Positions 44,919 through 52,398 of a stretch of 64,000 bases of DNA are shown one piece after another. Location: contig JANWIG010000025.1 in assembly GCA_025449975.1 (NCBI GenBank), forward strand, positions 1 to 64,000, given 5' to 3'. Each line of letters opens with the position of its first letter. The stretch's first letter is position 1. The position numbers were made by a program, and so were the translations under genes. The stretch comes from Thermoactinomycetaceae bacterium. Its GTDB lineage: Bacteria > Bacillota > Bacilli > Thermoactinomycetales > Thermoactinomycetaceae. The notes beneath the pieces are model-generated. The model was not told the origin of the DNA. It did not search any database and saw nothing but the letters and a program-made list of their open reading frames with translations.

Positions 44919-44976
44919 GGAGGGAAGAGCATGGAAACCTGCTTACGCTCGGCAAGGCGCTGTGTTCTTACCCTAC

Positions 44977-45027
44977 AACTTTGAAGTACGTGAACGTGCA
45001 GAAAGAAAAGGGCGTAATCCACAAACT
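44977..45027 (+). CDS. hbs: DNA-binding protein HU, exon 2 (17-codon mini-exon)
   Basis: These 51 nt encode exactly NFEVRERAERKGRNPQT, HU residues 49-65, which form the beta-strands leading into the DNA-binding arm. They lie between the CCCTAC end of intron 1 and the GTGCG start of intron 2. There is no start or stop codon and no other function in this piece; by itself it would not be found by ordinary gene callers. Its near-perfect conservation argues that the split gene is still expressed. Confidence 0.95.
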
Positions 45028-45331
45028 GTGCGCGCTGATCAGCTGCTTGTCTAACCTCAAAAAGGGAAGCAGCTCGTCCAATTAGAAAAGTGGCATAAGG
45101 CACCACATGATCCGGTAGATGATCATAGGTTGCTCTTCTTACCCTGTAGGGAAACCGATCAGGGGACCATAGCATGAAGAGAAAGCTCCAAGTTAAACGA
45201 ACTCACCGTTTACGACTGAGGAGCGAAACCAAGTTGACATGAGGATAAAAGCCAGACTGCTTGAAGGATAACTCGACGGCTTTGGATTGGCAGATGGGTT
45301 ACGTGAGGAATATTCCCATCTCCTGCTAAGG

Positions 45332-45354
45332 TTTCTGTACCAGTTTGACAGAAA
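45332..45354 (+). other. EBS1 hairpin of intron 2
   Basis: Stem TTTCTGT / ACAGAAA closes a 9-nt loop ACCAGTTTG whose last six bases pair with the exon 2 end CAAACT. Loop size and register equal those of intron 1. Confidence 0.78.
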
Positions 45355-45598
45355 TCATCTACCTAAGAGCAGGCGAGCGTTCGATCGGAACGAAACGAGT
45401 GGAAGTCCTATCCGACAGTCAACAGGCCTAGTCTAATTGGGCAACGGCGGATCACCTAAGTTAGCCAGACGATTTTAAAGTTGGCTAATAGGGTGACGGA
45501 GTCTTCATAGTAGTCCGAGGTAGGGAAAGCCTACTACATGGCGAAGGAAGACAGTTTGGGAAGTACAAAACAAGTCCAGAGGGAGCGTGTGAGACGCT

Positions 45599-46852
45599 AT
45601 GAGGAACTTTGAAACTGTTTTGTACAACTTAGCCAAGCAGGCGAAAAACAGGGAGTATCGATTTGAAAGACTGATTCGCCTTCTCTACAATCCAGACTTT
45701 TATCGCAAAGCATCTCGTTGGACTAGCTCCATGCAGAAAATAGATTATGCCGAGCTTGTCCCCTTGATTGAAGCGCTAAAAAGCGAAAGCTATGCATCGG
45801 ATCCCAAAGAAATCGATCCAATCAAGGATCAACTGGTACAAGAAGCGATCCGAATCATCTTGGAGACCATTTATGAACCGATCTTTAGCAAGCACTCGCA
45901 CGGATTTCGGCGAGCGAGAAGCTGTCATACCGCTCTTCAGGAGATTGATGCGCTGTTCACTGGAACCAAGTGGTGGATCAAAGGCGATCTGCAAGAGGCT
46001 TTGTCGCATCTTTCACATCATCGTTTGCTTCAAATCTTGCAGAAGCGGATCAAGGATCAAAAATTTCTCAGACTGCTTTCAAAACTACTCTTCCGGGGAG
46101 TCCATACTGACTGGAAGGATGGGAAGCGCTTCTCGGGAGTGCGTTTAGGAGGCATTCTCAGTCCGATTCTGTCCAACATCTATTTGCACGAACTGGATCA
46201 GTTTGTAACCGACTTATCTCGCCAAAAAGGAGAGCGTTTTCCGAAAATCCGTTATGTGCGTTATGCCGATCAATTTTTGCTTGGGATCGTCGGGACCAAA
46301 AGCGATGCCGAGCGGCTCAGCCAGGAAATCGCTCATTGGCTGAAGGATGAATTGAGAATCGAGCCTTGTGACCTGGCGCTCCAATGGATTCATCATTCGC
46401 AGGCGATTCGATTCCTCGGATATGAGATCCAAGTGCGGGCGGATGGCAAAATGCGTTTTTCTATGCCGAAAGAAACGAGCATCCAATGGCTCCGTGAAAA
46501 TCAAATGATTGCGTTTCAAAAGGATGGGAGATGGAAACCGGTAGCGAAAGATGCCTGGGTTCATTTGCCTGATCCGGATCTCCTCAACCGTTATAATCGG
46601 CTGCTGACGCGAATCCATCACCATTTTTCACTGGCTGACAATCTCTATCGGCAGATGAGCACCATAAAGTATGCGATGGAGTACAGTTGTCTTTGTACCC
46701 TTGCCAAAAAACATAAAAGTTCGGTCAGGGCGTTAAGAAAGAAACTAAGCCGCGGAAAAGAGTGGGGGATCAAGCAGTGGACAGCCGAAGGGGAAAAATG
46801 GATCAGCATCTCTTATGTACCCGATGCAAAGAAAAGGATGAAATCAGTTTGA
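45599..46852 (+). CDS. Group II intron maturase with inactivated reverse-transcriptase site (intron 2)
   Basis: A 417-aa protein. RT landmarks include SKHSHGFRRARSCHTAL and GGILSPILSNIYLHELDQ; the X domain spans about residues 320-380 (LNRYNRLLTRIHHHFSLADN ... LAKKHKSSVRALRKK). D130 of the first RT motif remains (KGDLQEAL), but the YADD box reads Y222-A-D-Q225 and the PQGG motif has become RLGG (182-185). There is no endonuclease domain. The ATG at 45599 has a GAGGGAG 16 nt upstream, an unusually long gap containing a small GCGT/ACGC hairpin. It is a distant paralogue of the intron 1 protein. Confidence 0.9.
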   Translation: MRNFETVLYNLAKQAKNREYRFERLIRLLYNPDFYRKASRWTSSMQKIDYAELVPLIEALKSESYASDPKEIDPIKDQLVQEAIRIILETIYEPIFSKHSHGFRRARSCHTALQEIDALFTGTKWWIKGDLQEALSHLSHHRLLQILQKRIKDQKFLRLLSKLLFRGVHTDWKDGKRFSGVRLGGILSPILSNIYLHELDQFVTDLSRQKGERFPKIRYVRYADQFLLGIVGTKSDAERLSQEIAHWLKDELRIEPCDLALQWIHHSQAIRFLGYEIQVRADGKMRFSMPKETSIQWLRENQMIAFQKDGRWKPVAKDAWVHLPDPDLLNRYNRLLTRIHHHFSLADNLYRQMSTIKYAMEYSCLCTLAKKHKSSVRALRKKLSRGKEWGIKQWTAEGEKWISISYVPDAKKRMKSV

Positions 46853-47038
46853 TCCTGTCCAATCGATGAGTATGCAACTCGCAGCGATTGGAGAAAAAGT
46901 TGTTTACTTTGCTGTGAAGTCGGAATAACAACGGGGGTTTCATACTCATCATGTAGACAAACATGTTAATTAGAAAGTAATACCGAGACTTCCTGTTGAG
47001 AGCGATTTTTAGGCTTGGCTAAGGGAGTACCAAACGGA

Positions 47039-47072
47039 GAGCCGGATGCATGGAGACATGCTTGTCCGGTTC
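47039..47072 (+). other. Domain V of intron 2
   Basis: A 34-nt hairpin beginning GAGCCGGATGCATG, GAGA tetraloop, ending GTCCGGTTC; same length and bulge position as domain V of intron 1. Confidence 0.92.
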
Positions 47073-47133
47073 GGAGGGGGAAACCAGGAATCCGGTTGAT
47101 CACATAACGATCGGCGCTTGGTTTCTACCCTAC

Positions 47134-47280
47134 GGTGCGGAAATTACGATTGCAGCAACCAGAGTCCCTGCATTTAAACCAGGTAAACAGTTAAAGGAAG
47201 AAGTGAATAAAGGAGCTGCTGCTCTAAAAGCAAAGAAAAACGAAAAAGAAGAGGCAGCTAAAAAAGATTCGACTAAGTAA
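47134..47280 (+). CDS. hbs: DNA-binding protein HU, exon 3 (codons 66-113)
   Basis: Encodes GAEITIAATRVPAFKPGKQL, the end of the HU beta-arm and the last helix, followed by a lysine- and alanine-rich tail (ALKAKKNEKEEAAKK). The tail makes this HU about 20 residues longer than the 92-aa B. subtilis protein; such tails occur in some HU proteins and may add DNA contacts. A terminator follows 12 nt after the stop codon. Confidence 0.94.
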   Translation, partial: GAEITIAATRVPAFKPGKQLKEEVNKGAAALKAKKNEKEEAAKKDSTK

Positions 47281-47292
47281 TGATGTTTGTTT

Positions 47293-47325
47293 GAAAAGGT
47301 CCTTCGCGGGCCTTTTCTTTTTGTT
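47293..47325 (+). terminator. Rho-independent terminator of hbs
   Basis: GAAAAGG-T-CC / GG-G-CCTTTTC stem with a short TTCGC-type loop and five T residues. Confidence 0.88.
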
Positions 47326-47326
47326 T

Positions 47327-47355
47327 TTCGATTGGTTCCAAGAATATGGTATAAT
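47327..47355 (+). promoter_or_regulatory. Possible sigma-A promoter of folE
   Basis: A consensus -10 TATAAT (47350-47355) with a weak -35 TTCGAT (47327-47332), 17 nt apart. Confidence 0.4.
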
Positions 47356-47465
47356 TGAGCCAGCTGTTTGAAAATATCTGTTTAGAAAACCATCATCTGT
47401 AGGAAAGGTTATGCTAAACAGTCAAATAGGTAGGTAAGTTGCAGAAGTGGATGGAGGAATTAATC

Positions 47466-48032
47466 ATGCCAGTGGACCATCAAAAAATTGAGACGGCTGT
47501 TCGAATGATTTTGGAAGCCATCGGAGAAGATCCCGACCGCGAGGGATTGTTGGATACGCCGAAGCGTGTCGCGCGGATGTATGAAGAGATTTTTGCCGGA
47601 CTCAAGCAGAATCCGGAAGATTTTTTTTCGGTTATTTTTAGTGAAGATCACGAAGAGCTTGTGCTGGTAAAGGATATTCCGTTTTTCTCTACCTGTGAAC
47701 ATCATTTGGTTCCTTTTTTCGGCAAAGCGCATATCGGTTATATCCCGCGAGGAGGTCGTGTCGTCGGACTCTCGAAGCTGGCCCGGGCGGTGGAGGCAGT
47801 GGCGAGACGTCCCCAATTGCAGGAGCGGATCACCGCTGAGATCGCCGATTCGATCACGAAAAAGCTGGATCCGCATGGTGTGATCGTCGTGATCGAAGCG
47901 GAACATATGTGTATGACCATGCGCGGGGTAAAAAAACCAGGTTCAAAAACGATTACTTCGGCGGTAAGAGGCGTATTGGCAGAAGATGCTTCCTCACGTG
48001 CGGAAGCGCTTAGTTTAATTGGCTTAAAATAA
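47466..48032 (+). CDS. folE: GTP cyclohydrolase I
   Basis: A 188-aa enzyme making 7,8-dihydroneopterin triphosphate from GTP for folate synthesis (mtrA in B. subtilis). The zinc site is in [20 protein letters not shown] and C-M-T-M-R-G-V near the end; the GTP-binding motif [20 protein letters not shown] is complete. The ATG at 47466 follows GGAGG. In B. subtilis mtrA is directly followed by mtrB; here a tRNA gene with its own promoter and terminator lies between. Confidence 0.96.
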   Translation: MPVDHQKIETAVRMILEAIGEDPDREGLLDTPKRVARMYEEIFAGLKQNPEDFFSVIFSEDHEELVLVKDIPFFSTCEHHLVPFFGKAHIGYIPRGGRVVGLSKLARAVEAVARRPQLQERITAEIADSITKKLDPHGVIVVIEAEHMCMTMRGVKKPGSKTITSAVRGVLAEDASSRAEALSLIGLK

Positions 48033-48159
48033 GCACTCGATGATCCGTTTTGGGGCTTGGCGTGGAGGATCCCGTAAAAGGAACCGGCTGCAATCGATCG
48101 GACGAAGCCGGTTTCTTTGGCAAGCCCATTGGTGATTCGCAAAGTGGTGGAAAAAACTC

Positions 48160-48188
48160 TTGACACGCCAAAGAAGCTGTTATATAGT
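48160..48188 (+). promoter_or_regulatory. Sigma-A promoter of tRNA-Pro
   Basis: TTGACA (48160-48165) and TATAGT (48183-48188), 17 nt apart, about 31 nt before the tRNA 5' end. Confidence 0.8.
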
Positions 48189-48218
48189 AAAAATCGATCG
48201 ATTTTTTCAAGAGATTGA

Positions 48219-48295
48219 CGGGCTATGGCGCAGCTTGGTAGCGCGCTTGCATGGGGCGCAAGAGGTCGTCAGTTCAAATCTGGCTAGCCCGACCA
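48219..48295 (+). tRNA. tRNA-Pro (anticodon GGG), CCA encoded
   Basis: The acceptor stem CGGGCTA / TAGCCCG closes a normal cloverleaf: D arm GCGCAGCTTGGTAGCGC, anticodon stem CTTGC / GCAAG with loop ATGGGGC, T arm with GTTCAAATC. Loop position gives anticodon GGG, reading CCC and CCU. The CCA end is encoded. It has its own promoter and terminator. Confidence 0.95.
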
Positions 48296-48310
48296 AAACG
48301 CAAGTTTGAA

Positions 48311-48355
48311 AAGAGTGACTTAGTAGCCACGCTACTAAGTCACTCTTTCTTTTCT
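48311..48355 (+). terminator. Terminator of tRNA-Pro
   Basis: A 17-bp perfect stem (AAGAGTGACTTAGTAGC / GCTACTAAGTCACTCTT) with a 3-nt loop, followed by TCTTTTCT. Confidence 0.88.
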
Positions 48356-48449
48356 AAGAAAGAACCCCTAAATCCCAAGCAGATTCCCCCTTACACTGGA
48401 AAGCTATTTCATGATAAACTGAAACAGGCAAATAAAAGGAGGTGAAGTC

Positions 48450-48671
48450 ATGAGAGAGCATAGCGATTATATCGTGATTAAAGCGTTGGAGAATGGCGTA
48501 AAAGTGATTGGGTTAACCAGAGGGAAAGATACCCGTTTTCACCACTCGGAAAAGCTCGATCGTGGAGAAATCATGGTTGCCCAATTTACTGAATTTACCT
48601 CGGCCATCAAGGTCCGTGGAAAAGCTGTTTTATATACCCCATATGGGACGATTGAATCCGAGTCATCATAA
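48450..48671 (+). CDS. mtrB: Tryptophan RNA-binding attenuation protein (TRAP)
   Basis: A 73-aa protein that forms the 11-mer ring binding G/UAG repeats in trp leader RNA when loaded with tryptophan. Recognisable segments are [21 protein letters not shown] and [25 protein letters not shown], which include the tryptophan-pocket and the RNA-binding KKR-type positions. AAAGGAGGTG precedes the ATG. Its presence implies TRAP-type attenuation of trp genes elsewhere. Confidence 0.95.
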   Translation: MREHSDYIVIKALENGVKVIGLTRGKDTRFHHSEKLDRGEIMVAQFTEFTSAIKVRGKAVLYTPYGTIESESS

Positions 48672-48737
48672 TCTCCCTTGTCATCTTTTCTGTCTAAAAA
48701 AATAAAATGAAGACAGAAAGGTGAAAGGGACGATGAA

Positions 48738-49220
48738 ATGAAAGCTTTTGTCAGACCATTGATGGCTACCGTACTTTTATCTGTATTTCTAGCAGCCTTG
48801 CTTTCCTTTATTCCGCCACTGATGCAGCAGGATGAAGAGGGGGATGTCGCTGTTTTTCAACCGTATGCTTCGACACTGACCGAGCAAAATCTGGTCGATT
48901 TTATGTTGCATCTCATGCTTACGTCAACGATTCGGCGAGTGGATCTGCAAGAGGATCGATTGATAATTGAGCTTTTTCAGGCTGACCAAAGGAAAGAAGA
49001 CCATCTCTATCGGGACTGTTTTTTGCTCTTGAAAGGTTCATTGGTCAGCATGAAGAATATCAATGAAGTGAAGTTGATCACCCAGTTAGCAAAACAGCCT
49101 AAAGTGGAAATAACTGGGAGACCTGCACATTTAAAATTGGATCCGAAAATGGAGAAGAGCCCAGATCATTCTTATCGCCCCTATTTAAAGGCGATGTTTG
49201 AGTGGAAAGAGCAAAAATGA
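48738..49220 (+). CDS. Membrane-anchored protein of unknown function
   Basis: A 160-aa protein with one N-terminal signal-anchor (MATVLLSVFLAALLSFIPPL) and an exported soluble part of mixed alpha/beta character. It lies between mtrB and hepS and is transcribed in the same direction. I do not recognise the family; no catalytic motif is visible. Confidence 0.65.
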   Translation: MKAFVRPLMATVLLSVFLAALLSFIPPLMQQDEEGDVAVFQPYASTLTEQNLVDFMLHLMLTSTIRRVDLQEDRLIIELFQADQRKEDHLYRDCFLLLKGSLVSMKNINEVKLITQLAKQPKVEITGRPAHLKLDPKMEKSPDHSYRPYLKAMFEWKEQK

Positions 49221-49442
49221 AGCTTTACTTCTCCTACCGTAAATTTCCATTTATGTGTGCAGGGATGAACCGGTAGAGATTTTGTGTTATACTGTTGGGT
49301 AGTAGCAAGTTGGAAAGGTATTGTATAATAGCAAAAATATTCAAATGATCAACTTAGGTAGAGATAGAAAAGTTGATTAATGTGAAAATAGTTTAAACTA
49401 TTTTCAAACAATCTAGAGTTGTCATACGTGGGGGGCGCTTGA

Positions 49443-50174
49443 ATGACGTCCATACATAAGGAAATCAACAGAAGCTGTCAACAAATTAGAGAATTAGCAC
49501 ATGAGCCATACTTAGACAAAATCATTGGAAAACCACAGGTTCCTGTTTTTTTTGTGCAATTATTACATTTTTTAATGGAATCATATGGCTTACCAAGAGA
49601 ACGAGTACATGTTTTTAGTGTGGCGACCACACTTTTAAAAATGGGATTGGATCTTCATGATCGCGTGACGGAAGATAAAGAAGTGAATGTAAAAAAAATG
49701 CGGGAAAGACAGTTATTTGTTTTGGCTGGCGATTATTATAGTAGCCTATTTTACCGGTTTCTTGCCACCAATCATGAATTAGAAGGCATCGATTGTCTTG
49801 CTCAAGCGACCAGTCGAATCAATGAAGTAAAGATGCAACGTCATTTTGCCGAGGGGAAAGAGAATGATTTAAAGTATCGACATTTGATCGAGAGTAAATT
49901 ATTAACGGCGCTAGCCGATTTTTTTCATGTTGTCGGAGATTTAAATCAACTATGGCGTCAGCTTCTGTCCTCCTTAACGCTTCTTCACCTGTTGAAAAAT
50001 CATTATGCTGATCAGTTAAATGGTCCGTTGTTGCAAGAGTTTGAGAATGGCTGTAAGAAGGCGCGTGAAGCGGCATTGCGGTTGCCTAGCGGAGAAGTAA
50101 AAAATCTATTACTCGAGCGGATCAATCAGTGGTCGATGAAAATGGGCGACTTTTCGTTGGTAAAGGGAGGATGA
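49443..50174 (+). CDS. hepS: Heptaprenyl diphosphate synthase component I
   Basis: A 243-aa regulatory subunit that pairs with HepT to make the C35 side-chain precursor of menaquinone-7. Family features are the KIIGKPQVPVFFVQLLHFLM segment and RQLFVLAGDYYSSLFYRFLA, which imitates a prenyl-synthase helix without an aspartate-rich motif. Order hepS-menG precedes the inserted futalosine genes and hepT. The start ATG follows the GGGGGCGC sequence, an imperfect binding site. Confidence 0.9.
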   Translation: MTSIHKEINRSCQQIRELAHEPYLDKIIGKPQVPVFFVQLLHFLMESYGLPRERVHVFSVATTLLKMGLDLHDRVTEDKEVNVKKMRERQLFVLAGDYYSSLFYRFLATNHELEGIDCLAQATSRINEVKMQRHFAEGKENDLKYRHLIESKLLTALADFFHVVGDLNQLWRQLLSSLTLLHLLKNHYADQLNGPLLQEFENGCKKAREAALRLPSGEVKNLLLERINQWSMKMGDFSLVKGG

Positions 50175-50181
50175 ACCTCAC

Positions 50182-50898
50182 TTGGATAAACAGGAGAAAA
50201 CACGCTTTGTACATCAAGTCTTTGAAAGCGTTGCGAAAGATTATGATCGAATGAATACACTACTGAGTTTCCGCAGGCATAAAGCTTGGAGAAAATTTGC
50301 GATGCGTAAAATGAACGTCCAAGTTGGAGATACTGCACTGGATGTCTGTTGTGGCACTTGTGATTGGGCGCTTTCGTTGTCGGAGGCGTCACAGACGGGG
50401 AAAATTGTCGGATTGGATTTTAGTGCCAATATGTTAGAAGTCGGTCGTCGCAAGATCACCGAAGCAGGGTTGGCGCAAAGGATTGAATTGGTTCAAGGGG
50501 ATGCGATGCGATTGCCGTTTCCGGATCATACATTTGATCATGCTACGATCGGCTTTGCGCTAAGGAATGTTCCGGATCTCGTTCAAGTGTTAGCTGAAAT
50601 GAAACGAGTGGTAAAACCAGGTGGTCAAGTGGTTTCACTCGAGCTATCCAAACCCACGATGCCCGTTTTTCGTCAACTCTACTATTTTTATTTTGAAAAA
50701 TTATTACCTGGACTTGGTAAATTATTTGCTAATCGTTATGAACAATATCAATGGTTGCCACAATCTTTGGTTCAGTTTCCTGGCTATCAGGAGTTAGCGC
50801 GAATCATGAAAGAGGATGTCGGTCTAGAAAAAGTAGAGGTTTATCCACTGACTGGTGGAATTACTGCCCTTCACATTGGACGAAAACCGCTGGAATAA
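50182..50898 (+). CDS. menG: Demethylmenaquinone methyltransferase
   Basis: A 238-aa SAM-dependent methyltransferase (UbiE/MenG) catalysing the last step of menaquinone synthesis. Motif I is LDVCCGTCDWAL, with two cysteines where many homologues have GTGD; post-motif residues GLDFSANML, the YDRMNTLLSF N-terminus and the GFALRNVPD motif are typical. A TTG start at 50182 lies 7 nt after hepS. Essential for respiration when menaquinone is the only quinone. Confidence 0.95.
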   Translation: MDKQEKTRFVHQVFESVAKDYDRMNTLLSFRRHKAWRKFAMRKMNVQVGDTALDVCCGTCDWALSLSEASQTGKIVGLDFSANMLEVGRRKITEAGLAQRIELVQGDAMRLPFPDHTFDHATIGFALRNVPDLVQVLAEMKRVVKPGGQVVSLELSKPTMPVFRQLYYFYFEKLLPGLGKLFANRYEQYQWLPQSLVQFPGYQELARIMKEDVGLEKVEVYPLTGGITALHIGRKPLE

Positions 50899-50914
50899 AC
50901 AAAGGAAGATGGGT

Positions 50915-51784
50915 ATGAGTGTTTTAAAGAAGATTCGCTTGATTTTAGATATGATAAAATTTGAACATACCATTTTTGCTCTTCCCTTTGCCTACTTAGG
51001 AGCTGTATTAGGCAGTTTAGAAGTAAATGGCCACTTGCCAACTTGGAGCCAAATTGGTTGGGTTACACTCGCGATGGTCGGCGCGCGAAGTGCGGCAATG
51101 GCTTTAAATCGAATCATCGATCGACATATCGATGCCAAAAACCCGCGAACCAAGCAGCGACATATTCCCGCAGGTGCCGTGAGCGTGACATTTGCCTGGG
51201 GATTTGTAATTGTCTCTTTTATTGTTCTGTTTTATGCTGCAGCGCAATTAAACACTTTATCCGTTCAATTGTTGCCCATTGCTGTCTTTTTTCTCGTTTT
51301 TTATTCTTATACCAAACGGTTCACTTGGGCCTGTCACTTTGTCTTGGGGATTACGACCGCATTGGGACCCTTAGGTGGTTGGGTAGCGACGACGGGACAG
51401 ATCGATCTGATGTCTTTGCTTTTATTTGCGACCGTTGCTCTGTGGATCGGCGGTTTTGATGTCATCTATGCCTGTCAAGATGCCGATTATGATCGGAAAG
51501 AAGGCTTATATTCGATTCCTGCCTGTTTTGGGATTAAGCGAGCGCTAACCATCTCTTCTTGGATGCATGTAGGAACGGCGCTCGGTCTGCTCGGTCTGTT
51601 TGTCCTAGCAGATCTGCATCTTTGGTATGGACTCGGTGTACTGATCGCGATCGGTATTTTGATCTATGAACATCGGATCGTGTCAGCAGATGACTTATCG
51701 CGCCTCAACACCGCTTTTTTTACCATGAATGGAGTATTAAGTGTGATTATTTTTATATTTACTTTAGTGGATGTGTTATTATGA
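50915..51784 (+). CDS. mqnP: UbiA-family prenyltransferase of the futalosine menaquinone pathway (MqnP)
   Basis: A 289-aa membrane enzyme with about eight helices that attaches the prenyl chain to the naphthoate. The first aspartate-rich motif appears as NRIIDRHIDAKNPRT (Mg-diphosphate binding) and the second as DADYDRKEG; an upstream IKFEHTIFALPFA is a UbiA-family mark. The ATG at 50915 is favoured by AAGGAAG 6 nt upstream. Being next to mqnA and ubiX, it fits the futalosine-route UbiA rather than the o-succinylbenzoate-route MenA. Confidence 0.9.
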   Translation: MSVLKKIRLILDMIKFEHTIFALPFAYLGAVLGSLEVNGHLPTWSQIGWVTLAMVGARSAAMALNRIIDRHIDAKNPRTKQRHIPAGAVSVTFAWGFVIVSFIVLFYAAAQLNTLSVQLLPIAVFFLVFYSYTKRFTWACHFVLGITTALGPLGGWVATTGQIDLMSLLLFATVALWIGGFDVIYACQDADYDRKEGLYSIPACFGIKRALTISSWMHVGTALGLLGLFVLADLHLWYGLGVLIAIGILIYEHRIVSADDLSRLNTAFFTMNGVLSVIIFIFTLVDVLL

Positions 51785-52398
51785 GTCGTAAGCGTTGGAC
51801 GGTAGCGATGAGTGGTGCCAGTGGGGCCCCCTATGCTCTGTGTTTATTGGAAGAGTTATTACGTCGTGGCGATCAGGTTCATTTGTTAATCACCGAAGCC
51901 GGCTGGCGCGTCTTAAAAGAAGAGCATCAGTGGCCGACGCATGAGAGGGAAAAGCTATTTCAACGCCGTTATAAAAATCTACCCGGGGAGCTGATCTATC
52001 ATCCGCTCAATGATATCGGTGCTTCGATCGCCTCCGGTTCATATCCGATAGATGGAATGATTGTGATTCCTTGCACAATGAGTACAGTTGCGAAGATTGC
52101 TTACGGGATGTCTTCCAATTTATTGGAGCGGGCGGCAGATGTCATGATTAAAGAGCGACGCCCTTTGGTCCTTGTTCCCCGAGAGACACCGCTAAGCGCC
52201 ATTCATCTGGAGAATATGTTGAAATTAGCGAAGTTGGGCGTGACCGTTTTACCAGCGATGCCTGCTTTCTATACGCAGCCAACACAAATCGACGAGATGG
52301 TTCAATTTATTGCGGGCAAAGTATTGGATGTACTGGGTTTACCACATCAACTTTATCCTAGATGGGGGATCAATCATGAGACCAATTCGCATCGGTGA
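51781..52398 (+). CDS. ubiX: UbiX-family flavin prenyltransferase
   Basis: A 205-aa flavoprotein making prenylated FMN, the cofactor of UbiD-type decarboxylases. The SGASGAPYAL dinucleotide motif, IPCTMSTVAKIAYG and the RPLVLVPRETPLSAIHLENM motif are the family signature. It overlaps mqnP by 4 nt and mqnA by 23 nt, so this is a tight operon. In the futalosine pathway, a UbiD-like (MqnL) decarboxylase needs prFMN; no such gene lies in the window. Confidence 0.93.
   Translation: MSRKRWTVAMSGASGAPYALCLLEELLRRGDQVHLLITEAGWRVLKEEHQWPTHEREKLFQRRYKNLPGELIYHPLNDIGASIASGSYPIDGMIVIPCTMSTVAKIAYGMSSNLLERAADVMIKERRPLVLVPRETPLSAIHLENMLKLAKLGVTVLPAMPAFYTQPTQIDEMVQFIAGKVLDVLGLPHQLYPRWGINHETNSHR

Larger units (their letters stand above)
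42967..44976 (+). mobile_element. Group II intron 1 in the HU gene (2,010 nt)
   Basis: The 5' end GTGCG and the 3' end ...TTACCCTAC mark the splice sites; removal restores HU. Domain V is at 44885-44918. In domain VI, GGG-AAGAGCA pairs with TGTTCTT-A-CCC so that an adenosine at 44970, seventh from the 3' end, is bulged as the lariat branch point. The EBS1 loop (GCCGAA 43265-43270), at the tip of a 10-bp stem, is fully complementary to the last six exon bases TTCGGC (42961-42966). A maturase-family gene fills domain IV. The ribozyme parts look intact while the protein's RT site is degraded, so it should splice but not be mobile. Confidence 0.93.
45028..47133 (+). mobile_element. Group II intron 2 in the HU gene (2,106 nt)
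   Basis: Begins GTGCGCGCT and ends TTTCTACCCTAC. Domain V is at 47039-47072. Domain VI pairs GGG-GAAACCA with TTGGTTTC-T-A-CCC, bulging the adenosine at 47127, again seventh from the 3' end. The EBS1 loop AGTTTG (45342-45347) is fully complementary to the exon 2 end CAAACT (45022-45027). The sequence just upstream of its maturase (GTAGTCCGAGGTAGGGAAAGCC...) closely matches the same region of intron 1, so the two introns share ancestry but have different exon-recognition loops. Confidence 0.93.

Noticed and set aside
42967-47133. A twintron or one large intron with two open reading frames
   Set aside because: The intact 51-nt HU segment and separate domain V/VI sets show two consecutive introns, not one nested in the other.
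47050-47280. A 76-codon gene ending with the HU C-terminus
   Set aside because: Its first 28 codons are intron 2 domains V and VI; only 47134-47280 is HU coding sequence.
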